DNA from: Bacteroidota bacterium
GTDB lineage: Bacteria > Bacteroidota > Bacteroidia > Flavobacteriales > Flavobacteriaceae
Direction of reading: 5' to 3'
NCBI GenBank assembly: GCA_024278565.1
Contig: JAJRSY010000295.1
Location: 1 to 7,395 of the forward strand
DNA: 7,395 bases
Shown here: in pieces, positions 1-5,292 of the stretch
How the letters are laid out: each line of letters opens with the position of its first letter
Position numbering within the stretch: position 1 is the stretch's first letter
Made by a program: the position numbers and the translations under genes
Notes under the pieces: generated by a model
Database searches by the model: none
Seen by the model: the letters and a program-made list of their open reading frames with translations, nothing else
What the model was told of the DNA's origin: nothing

Positions 1-52
1 CATCAACCAGACTGATATAGTTTTGAACTGTATGTGATTTCCATTTTAGATT

Positions 53-79
53 ATTAACACGGCGAGAATAGACTAATAG
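53..79 (+). repeat. Dispersed intergenic repeat, copy 1
   Basis: This 27-nt segment matches 6531-6557 with only two differences (positions 55 and 60 against 6533 and 6539). The core is CGAGAATAGACTAATAG. A more diverged copy lies in reverse orientation at 3459-3523. All three copies are outside genes. Beyond position 79 the similarity to the other copies fades, although a short GACCCTTAGCC-like string follows that recalls GACCTTAGAC in copy 2. The function is unknown. Confidence 0.75.
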
Positions 80-150
80 TAACCTTGACCCTTAGCCTTT
101 AACCCATTACCTTAAATATATTGACTTTCATTGGGTTGGGTAAATTTACT

Positions 151-197
151 CCTAAACTATCTCACTATCAAACTATGTCCGCCAGAATAATAAGATG
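151..197 (+). repeat. Weak second block shared with the 6629-6664 region
   Basis: CCTAAACTAT at 151-160 and AAACTATGTCCG near 170-181 both recur around CCTAAACTATGTCCG at 6629-6643. Similarity then continues at about 21 of 29 positions to the TGA near 197 (6660 in the other copy). Both blocks lie 70-90 nt downstream of a copy of the dispersed repeat, so the shared unit may be longer than the 27-nt core and partly decayed. This rests on hand alignment. Confidence 0.4.
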
Positions 198-403
198 ACC
201 CTGTAAGTGCGCAGGTTGAGCCTAGTGCGTATAAATCGAAGCTCGTTTAACCGCCCTTGTATGATGGTTTTTTCTTCCCCAGTTTCTTATTTAAGTAGTT
301 AAATACTGTTTTTTGACCTATCAATTTTTTCTTTGGCAAAATCCATAGCATCTTAAAAACACTTTTTATACGTACGTATTGAACATTGATAACAAAGACA
401 CCT

Positions 404-904
404 ATGAAAAGTTCAATATATGTTTTATTGATATGGGCCATAGTATTGTCAAGCTGCTCATCACAGAAAAAGCTTGAGGCAACAGCCCCTTTCACATTGG
501 GAGAGGTCTATGCCCAAAAATGGACTGTTGAAGATAAACCAGAGCATGGGGGTTATGAAGTAATCATCTCTATTTTGAGCCTGGATCAAGAAGATGCAGT
601 TCTTCAAAACCTATATCATAAGGGTCGAATGACAAAACTCTCCATTGAACTTCGAGAAATGGGAACAGTTGCACTAGCAGCTTATGCAAGGGAAGAACTG
701 GTGGAAAAAGACACGGTTCTAGCTGTTGATTCCAGCAAAAAGACTTCAAAAAATGATAACGGGCTGTTCCCGTTTGAACTGACCGACACCGAGGCCACTC
801 TAAGTTATTTACATAAGGAGAAGGTGAAGTATGTTAAGTTGAACGGTATTCGACAAAACCCCGTAAAGGTTTACCCCTCTTTGGAAGCCCGAAACTCAAA
901 TTAA
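404..904 (+). CDS. Small lipoprotein of unknown function (Flavobacteriaceae type)
   Basis: This is a predicted 166-residue lipoprotein. The ATG at 404 is chosen because it opens directly onto a signal peptide (MKSS, a hydrophobic run to about residue 15, then lipobox LSSC with Cys18). An in-frame TTG at 386 would only add six polar residues. The mature part starts with a Ser/Gln/Lys linker, then a block at residues 30-40 (FTLGEVYAQKW), a beta-rich middle, a polar Ser/Lys stretch at 109-119, and a C-terminal block with PFEL at 123-126 followed by an EATLSY string. From memory, small flavobacterial lipoproteins of unknown function share this FxxGExYxQxW and PFELxxxEAxxSY layout. That is recognition, not a database match. 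The residues after Cys18 (SSQKK) lack the acidic surface-export signal, so a periplasm-facing anchor is more likely. It stands alone, with 108 nt and a separate promoter before the flippase. Confidence 0.85.
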   Translation: MKSSIYVLLIWAIVLSSCSSQKKLEATAPFTLGEVYAQKWTVEDKPEHGGYEVIISILSLDQEDAVLQNLYHKGRMTKLSIELREMGTVALAAYAREELVEKDTVLAVDSSKKTSKNDNGLFPFELTDTEATLSYLHKEKVKYVKLNGIRQNPVKVYPSLEARNSN

Positions 905-969
905 AAAAGTGTTCCCGATCTGTTTTGAAAATCAGCTGCTCAAAGTAAAGCTGGGCAATCAACTAAACT

Positions 970-999
970 TTGTTCGCAGGGTTTAAATGTCTAATTTTG
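970..999 (+). promoter_or_regulatory. Predicted Bacteroidota-type promoter for the flippase gene
   Basis: TTG at 970-972 (in context TTTG 969-972) is followed by a 19-nt spacer and TAATTTTG at 992-999. This matches the Bacteroidota primary sigma consensus, a TTG element near -33 and TAnnTTTG near -7. Transcription would start near 1003-1007, only about 6-16 nt before the candidate starts at 1013 (GTG) or 1019 (TTG), so the leader would be very short. The prediction is from motif and spacing only. Confidence 0.6.
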
Positions 1000-1012
1000 G
1001 TTCTTAACCCCA

Positions 1013-2479
1013 GTGCTATTGAACCCGATTAAAAAACTTTTTAAACAGACCGCCATTTACGGGCTTGCGACAGTGCTTCCGAGAATGCTCGGTTTTTTAT
1101 TGTTGCCCTTGTATACGGGCATCTTGGCTACGGCAGGTTATGGTAAGGTGACCGTAATATTTTCGTGGATCGCTATCTTCAATGTGTTTTTGGCCTACGG
1201 AATGGAAACTGCTTTTTTTCGATTTTATAGCGGTAATGATGATAAGGAAAGGGTGGTATCAACCTCTTTGATATCCATTTTGGGTACAACTGGGGTATTC
1301 GCTTTGATCGCTCTAGTATTTCAAAACACTATGGCCGGCATAACCAATATTGATGTTGGTTTTGTCAGGTACGCCATATATATTTTGGTGCTTGATGCCT
1401 TTGTCATCATTCCTTTTGCTTGGCTACGCGCGAATGAAAAACCCATGAAATATGCCATCATTAAAATCATTAATGTGATTGTCAATTTGGGTTTGAATGT
1501 ATTTTTTTTACTGGCATTACCCGATATGGTAGCAGAAAACCCCGATGGGTTTTTTAGCTCGATGTACCAACCTAATTTTGAGATCAATTACATTTTTCTT
1601 TCGAACTTAATCGCAAGTGGAGTTACGCTTGTTTTGATGCTGCCCCTCTATTTAGACTGTAAATACGCTTTTGATAAGGTTTTATGGAAAAAAATGATGA
1701 ACTATGCCTGGCCCGTTTTGGTGGCCGGTATTGCCTTTACTATAAATGAGGTTTTTGATAAGATCCTTCTTGAGCGCTTATTGCCCGAAGAAATAGCCGA
1801 AAGCCAGACCGGAATGTATGCCGCATGTTATAAATTGGGCTTGTTTATGATGTTGTTCGCGACCGCTTTTAGAATGGGTATCGAGCCCTTCTTTTTCAGT
1901 CATGCTGGCACTGAAGACCCACAAAAGGCCTATGCGCAAATAACCAACTATTTTGTAGTGTTGGGGAGTATTATTTTATTGACCGTGGTAGTGTTTGCTG
2001 ATGTTTTAAAAATTATGTTTATTCATGATGAGGCCTTTTGGCCAGCCATGTCAATCGTACCTTTGATTCTTTTGGCCAGTTTCTTTTTGGGTATTTACCA
2101 CAACCTGTCGGTATGGTACAAGGTTACCGACAAAACACGTTACGGGGCTTTTATATCGGTCATTGGAGCGATTATAACAATCGGCATTAATTTTATTTTC
2201 ATTCCTAGAATCGGCTATATGGCTTCCGCAATTGCTACACTAATGGCGTATGGCACCATGATGGTACTTTCTTATTATTTGGGAAAATCTCATTATCCAG
2301 TGCCTTATAACTTCCGAAAGATATTGTTCTATTTGGGTGTTTCCGTTCTATTTTCAGCGATTTCATTTTATGGTTTTAACCGCAATTTGTATGTTGGAAT
2401 ACCACTGTTAGTGCTTTTTATGGGCTTGGTCTATAAATTAGAGAACGACAAACTAAAACAGGTATTCTTAAGGAAGTGA
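1013..2479 (+). CDS. Polysaccharide/oligosaccharide flippase, MATE/MOP superfamily (Wzx-like)
   Basis: A 488-residue, strongly hydrophobic protein with about 12-14 predicted membrane segments. The N-terminal block (KKLFKQTAIYGLATVLPRML, residues 7-26) is typical of flavobacterial members of the polysaccharide biosynthesis (Polysacc_synt) family. These proteins flip lipid-linked glycan units across the inner membrane for O-antigen, capsule or exopolysaccharide assembly. A charged loop at about 75-81 (GNDDKER) follows the first membrane hairpins. Length is normal for the family and the frame is intact. The start is not ATG: GTG at 1013 is the longest choice, and TTG at 1019 gives MNPIKKLFKQ, which looks more like relatives I recall and suits the promoter at 970-999 better. 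dut follows on the same strand after 124 nt. The exact glycan cannot be told because no glycosyltransferases are in the window. Confidence 0.9.
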   Translation: MLLNPIKKLFKQTAIYGLATVLPRMLGFLLLPLYTGILATAGYGKVTVIFSWIAIFNVFLAYGMETAFFRFYSGNDDKERVVSTSLISILGTTGVFALIALVFQNTMAGITNIDVGFVRYAIYILVLDAFVIIPFAWLRANEKPMKYAIIKIINVIVNLGLNVFFLLALPDMVAENPDGFFSSMYQPNFEINYIFLSNLIASGVTLVLMLPLYLDCKYAFDKVLWKKMMNYAWPVLVAGIAFTINEVFDKILLERLLPEEIAESQTGMYAACYKLGLFMMLFATAFRMGIEPFFFSHAGTEDPQKAYAQITNYFVVLGSIILLTVVVFADVLKIMFIHDEAFWPAMSIVPLILLASFFLGIYHNLSVWYKVTDKTRYGAFISVIGAIITIGINFIFIPRIGYMASAIATLMAYGTMMVLSYYLGKSHYPVPYNFRKILFYLGVSVLFSAISFYGFNRNLYVGIPLLVLFMGLVYKLENDKLKQVFLRK

Positions 2480-2603
2480 TAAAAAAAGTCCGAAACAAGA
2501 GATTTGAATTCAAACAAGTTGTTTTAAATTCTATTTTCGGCTTGGGCCTCGCAAGCGTGGCTTTATAGGCTATTTTCAATAACAGTATAAAACAAGGACA
2601 TCA

Positions 2604-3038
2604 ATGCACATCAAGGTCATCAACAGATCATCGCACCCATTGCCCCATTACGAGACCAACGCCTCGGCAGGAATGGATCTTCGAGCCAATATTTCAGAAT
2701 CGGTTACGTTACAACCTTTAGAAAGGGCTATCATCAAGACCGGACTATTTATAGAACTTCCCGTAGGGGTAGAGGCCCAGGTACGGCCAAGAAGTGGTTT
2801 GGCCGCCAAAAAAGGAATCACCGTACTCAATGCCCCTGGTACGGTCGATGCCGATTACAGAGGGGAAGTAGGGGTGATATTGGTCAACCTATCCAACGAG
2901 CCTTTTACTGTTGAAAACGGTGAGCGCATTGCCCAATTGGTTATCGCCAAACACGAACGTGCCGAATGGAGCCAGGTTGAAGGTTTATCTGAAACCTCAA
3001 GGGGTGAAGGTGGTTTTGGTAGTACAGGGGTAAAGTAA
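2604..3038 (+). CDS. dut: dUTP diphosphatase (dUTPase)
   Basis: Cytosolic enzyme that hydrolyses dUTP to dUMP and pyrophosphate, keeping uracil out of DNA and supplying the dTMP precursor. At 144 residues it is the usual size of the homotrimeric all-beta family, and all five conserved motifs are visible. Motif 1 is AGMDLRA at 22-28 with the metal-binding Asp25. Motif 2 is PRSGLA at 62-67. Motif 3 is at 76-87 (NAPGTVDADYRG), with the water-activating Asp82 and the uracil-stacking Tyr85. Motif 4 is GERIAQ at 106-111. Motif 5 is the glycine-rich C-terminal arm RGEGGFGSTG at 133-142 with Phe138. The ATG at 2604 has an AAGGA ribosome-binding site at 2594-2598, five nt upstream, one of the clearest in the window. 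It follows the flippase on the same strand, as is common in flavobacteria. No terminator is visible after it. Confidence 0.98.
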   Translation: MHIKVINRSSHPLPHYETNASAGMDLRANISESVTLQPLERAIIKTGLFIELPVGVEAQVRPRSGLAAKKGITVLNAPGTVDADYRGEVGVILVNLSNEPFTVENGERIAQLVIAKHERAEWSQVEGLSETSRGEGGFGSTGVK

Positions 3039-3042
3039 TGAA

Positions 3043-3071
3043 ACAATAAATCAATATAACAATAAATCAAT
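3043..3071 (+). repeat. Short CAAT-type direct repeat just after dut
   Basis: ACAATAAATCAAT occurs exactly twice, at 3043-3055 and 3059-3071, with a 16-nt period. Further CAAT strings follow (for example ACCAATG near 3074-3080). The repeat begins only four nt after the dut stop codon. It is AT-rich with no hairpin, so it is not an intrinsic terminator. Confidence 0.7.
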
Positions 3072-3146
3072 GTACCAATGAGATTAATTATAAGCGTTGC
3101 ATTTTCAAATTGAACACAGCGGTTCATTGAATAGAACAAATAAAAA

Positions 3147-3297
3147 TATAGGGCTACCCATTTAAGTCTCGGAGCAAAATAATCAAAAGCTCTGGGATAA
3201 CGTAACTGCTGGGCATGACCAATATCTATATGATTTTTCAGATTTTAGAATTATGACTATAAATCAGTACTTTGAGAACTAAATGGGTAACCCTATA
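3147..3297. mobile_element. MITE-like element with 28-bp imperfect terminal inverted repeats
   Basis: The left end (3147-3174) and the reverse complement of the right end (3270-3297) agree at 23 of 28 positions, and at 17 of the outer 18. The ends begin TATAGGG and share TACCCATTTA. The element is 151 bp, has no open frame of note and contains no transposase, which fits a non-autonomous miniature element. If the outer TATA on each side is a target duplication, insertion would be at a TA-type site. Because TATA is its own reverse complement, this cannot be separated from the inverted repeat. A large RNA hairpin or a decayed insertion sequence are alternatives. Confidence 0.5.
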
Positions 3298-3458
3298 AAA
3301 ATAATGACTTTTGAAATCAAAATACGCATATGAGGTTTTTATGGCAAGTTCAAGACCACTATTGAGCGTGATTATTAGGTGATGGAGTAAGCCCATATAG
3401 CAAAACGCAAACACCATTATTAAAGAGACAAGTATAGACCGCTATTTTAGAATGGGTT

Positions 3459-3523
3459 AACTTGCTGAAAACCGGCCGGTCAATAAGTCTAGGGTCTATC
3501 AGTTCTATTATCGTCGGGTCAAT
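3459..3523 (-). repeat. Dispersed intergenic repeat, copy 3 (inverted)
   Basis: Read on the minus strand, this segment follows 6531-6593 over most of its length, at roughly three matches in four with small gaps. One end has GGTTTTCAGCAAGTT against GGTTTTCAGTAAGTT at 6579-6593 (14 of 15). The other end has a CGATAATAGAACTGATAG string against the CGAGAATAGACTAATAG core. It lies just before the TPR gene, while copy 2 lies just after envC. It also contains one of two exact GGTCAATAAGT direct repeats (3478-3488), the second being at 3517-3527. Confidence 0.55.
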
Positions 3524-3527
3524 AAGT
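3478..3527 (+). repeat. Pair of 11-bp direct repeats (GGTCAATAAGT)
   Basis: GGTCAATAAGT occurs exactly at 3478-3488 and 3517-3527, 39 nt apart, enclosing 28 nt that carry the core of the inverted dispersed repeat. The arrangement could be a target-site duplication, a pair of protein-binding half sites, or chance. The right copy ends 31 nt before the TPR start codon. Confidence 0.55.
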
Positions 3528-3558
3528 GAGGTGGTACTACGTTAATTTGAATGATGTT

Positions 3559-4491
3559 ATGAAAAAGAGGCTGGTATTTTTTGTTTTGGGACTCCTCTTG
3601 ATATCGGTTCAAGCCTTGGCCCAAGAAAAAGAACCCGATAGCACAGTAGAACAGACCGCAGAATTGTTTCTGGATAATTATTCTGATGATTTTCAGGAAA
3701 TTTTTTTTGAGGGCCTGAAGCAAAAGGGCATTGAAAACCATGATAAGGCCATAGTATTGTTCGTGAAATGCAAAAAACTCGATGCCACTAATACAGTAGT
3801 GGACCATGAACTGGCAAAGGCGTATTTAGCGGACAAACAATATTTGTCTGCTCAGGAATACGGAGTTTCCGCTGTGGCTTCTGAACCTGAAAATCTTTGG
3901 TATTTAGATACACTTGTTAAAATACTTCAAAAACAGGGCAATTCGATCGATGCCATTAAATCAAAGATTCCTTTTAAAAATGACAAATTAAAAGAGAATT
4001 TGGCACTTATTTATTATAGGAACAAGGATTATGAGACCGCTATGCAATTATTAAAAAATGTCAAAAAATCATCTTTTTCGAGTAATTTAGCCTCAAAAAT
4101 CAACGATTCTATCAAAAAAAGAAACAAAAAGAGCAAAAAAGAGACATTTTCCACAACCAGCGCAATTGCTTTAAACCCTTTGGAAACGTACAAAACACAG
4201 ATAAGGGCACTTATAAGTGATAGCAATACTAATAAACTGCAAAAAGTTTCTGAAGAAGCTTTAGAAAGTTTTCCTTCACAACCCTATTTTTATTACGCCC
4301 TAGGTTATGCGCTAACCAAAAACAATAGTTCGAGCGAGGCCATAGAAATTCTTGAATCGGCTTTAGATTATATTGTAGACGATATTTCACTATCCAATAA
4401 AATTTATACTGTTTTGGCAGAAGCTTATATTGCCCTTAATAATTCAGTCAAGGCAAATATGTATCTTCGTAAGATAAAATCAGGGCTTTAA
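3559..4491 (+). CDS. Secreted tetratricopeptide-repeat protein, first gene of the envC operon
   Basis: A 310-residue exported protein. The ATG at 3559 is chosen because it starts a textbook signal peptide (KKR, a hydrophobic run, then ALA cleaved before Gln22). An in-frame GTG at 3526 would add 11 residues ahead of that signal. TPR-like helix pairs are visible at about 47-80, 81-114 and 144-170, and again near 242-275 and 281-306. The two groups are joined by a lysine-rich, poorly ordered linker (about 170-200, including KKRNKKSKK). TPR folds bind other proteins, so a scaffold role in the periplasm is likely, but no enzyme activity is implied. It precedes the DUF4292 gene by 3 nt, which indicates co-transcription. 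The gene is AT-rich (15 G/C in the 60 bases 4081-4140). I recall relatives in this position as longer, so an internal loss is possible but unproven. Confidence 0.88.
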   Translation: MKKRLVFFVLGLLLISVQALAQEKEPDSTVEQTAELFLDNYSDDFQEIFFEGLKQKGIENHDKAIVLFVKCKKLDATNTVVDHELAKAYLADKQYLSAQEYGVSAVASEPENLWYLDTLVKILQKQGNSIDAIKSKIPFKNDKLKENLALIYYRNKDYETAMQLLKNVKKSSFSSNLASKINDSIKKRNKKSKKETFSTTSAIALNPLETYKTQIRALISDSNTNKLQKVSEEALESFPSQPYFYYALGYALTKNNSSSEAIEILESALDYIVDDISLSNKIYTVLAEAYIALNNSVKANMYLRKIKSGL

Positions 4492-4494
4492 AAT

Positions 4495-5292
4495 ATGAAT
4501 GAGTTATTAAAAGGTATATCAAGGTGTTTGGGCATTGGCGTTTTGTTTTTAGTGGTCATCTCCTGTAGGTCGAAAAAGGTTTTGACTGGTGGCACGATCG
4601 ATACCATGCTGTCTGCCAAGTCGATAATCAGGTCACATTACCAAAATCAAATTGATTTCAAGACCCTAAGTGGTAAAATGAAGATTGAATATTCTGACGG
4701 TGAATCTTCTCAAAGTGTAGGCGTAAGCCTTCGAATGGAAAAAGACAAGGCGATATGGATGAGTGCACCGTTCGGTATGGTAAAGGCTTATATTACACCA
4801 GATCGGGTCAGCTTCTATAATAAACTGGAAAACGAATACTTTGATGGCGATTTCTCTTACCTCAGTAACCTTTTGGGCACCGAACTTGATTTCGAAAAGG
4901 TACAGAACCTACTTTTGGGCCAAGCCCTGTTCAATTTACGCAAGGGTAAGTATGATTTAGAGGTCGTAGGTGAAAAATACCAGTTAAAACCAAGAAAACC
5001 AATGGCTCTTTTCAAGACCTTATTTCAAATCGAGCCCAAGAACTTCAAATTGGCAACACAGCAATTGTCGCAGCCTTTTAAGAAACGATTGTTAGAAATA
5101 AACTATAAGAACTATCAAAAAACAAATAAATGGACCTTACCCAATGAGGTGGAGATAACGGCTATTGACAAAGAGGAGAAGAACATCATTACTATTGAGT
5201 ATCGAAATATTGAATTTGACCAAAAACTTTCTTTTCCGTATAAAATACCGAAAGGATTCAAAAAAATAGTCTTGAAGAAAGATGATCTATAA
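4495..5292 (+). CDS. DUF4292 family lipoprotein
   Basis: A 265-residue lipoprotein. The N-terminus has a hydrophobic signal and lipobox VISC with Cys24. The next residues (RSKK) are basic, so the acidic surface-export signal is absent and the protein probably faces the periplasm. The mature part matches the DUF4292 family as I know it: an early KTLSGKMKIEY segment (about 57-67), then beta strands including SVGVSLRMEKDKAIWMSAPFGMVKAY-type sequence near 74-100. These read like the half-barrel of LolA/LolB lipoprotein carriers, though that is fold inference. It starts 3 nt after the TPR stop, and its own end overlaps the envC start by 11 nt, so translation of the three genes is probably coupled. 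Its biochemical role is not established. Confidence 0.9.
   Translation: MNELLKGISRCLGIGVLFLVVISCRSKKVLTGGTIDTMLSAKSIIRSHYQNQIDFKTLSGKMKIEYSDGESSQSVGVSLRMEKDKAIWMSAPFGMVKAYITPDRVSFYNKLENEYFDGDFSYLSNLLGTELDFEKVQNLLLGQALFNLRKGKYDLEVVGEKYQLKPRKPMALFKTLFQIEPKNFKLATQQLSQPFKKRLLEINYKNYQKTNKWTLPNEVEITAIDKEEKNIITIEYRNIEFDQKLSFPYKIPKGFKKIVLKKDDL

Larger units (their letters stand above)
1..403. other. Gene-poor intergenic stretch upstream of the first lipoprotein
   Basis: I see no convincing gene here. It holds one copy of a dispersed repeat (53-79) and a stretch at 151-197 that resembles 6629-6664 (see the separate entries). It also has a 10-bp palindrome, TACGTACGTA, at 369-378, shortly before the lipoprotein start. 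No tRNA-like fold and no strong TAnnTTTG promoter stood out. A lysine-rich open frame on the minus strand (247-350) is the only possible coding trace, and I do not call it a gene. Confidence 0.6.
3039..3558. other. Long repeat-rich intergenic region between dut and the TPR gene
   Basis: These roughly 520 bp contain no credible gene. From left to right they hold CAAT-type direct repeats (3043-3071), a MITE-like inverted-repeat element (3147-3297), a short string at 3377-3394 resembling 6655-6672, and an inverted copy of the dispersed repeat (3459-3523) ending 35 nt before the TPR start. A weak TAnnTTTG-like box (TTAATTTG, one mismatch) lies at 3542-3549 without a matching upstream TTG. From memory, related genomes often carry a sugar-phosphate nucleotidyltransferase gene at this point. 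None is present here. Confidence 0.65.

Noticed and set aside
386..403. TTG start for the first lipoprotein
   Set aside because: The ATG at 404 starts a compact lipoprotein signal peptide, and the upstream codons add only polar residues.
247..495. Minus-strand open frame with a basic C-terminal half (LNKKLGKKKPSYKGG)
   Set aside because: Its first half overlaps the well-supported lipoprotein on the other strand. The remaining roughly 34 residues have no signal, start context or recognised family. A decayed gene end is possible but not supported.
1321..1587. Minus-strand open frame inside the flippase gene
   Set aside because: It mirrors a membrane-protein coding sequence on the other strand and has no domain features of its own. 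The same applies to minus-strand frames at 2648-2830, 2855-3139, 4029-4226, 5953-6340, 6911-7114 and 7192-7377.
2540..2556. Small hairpin GCTTG-loop-CAAGC after the flippase gene as a terminator
   Set aside because: The stem is only five base pairs and no T-tract follows.
2476..2568. 30-codon open frame starting GTG, overlapping the flippase stop
   Set aside because: A hydrophobic tail (VVLNSIFGLGLASVAL) and a nearby AGGAAG made it tempting, but it is very short and I know no relative. Chance is the simpler reading.
3377..3394. Match of AGGTGATGGA and flanks to 6655-6672 as a further repeat copy
   Set aside because: Only 14 of 18 positions agree and the orientation does not fit the neighbouring inverted copy, so I note it but do not call a separate repeat.
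3526..3558. Longer start (GTG 3526) for the TPR protein
   Set aside because: It would place 11 residues before a clean Lys/Arg-led signal peptide that begins at ATG 3559.
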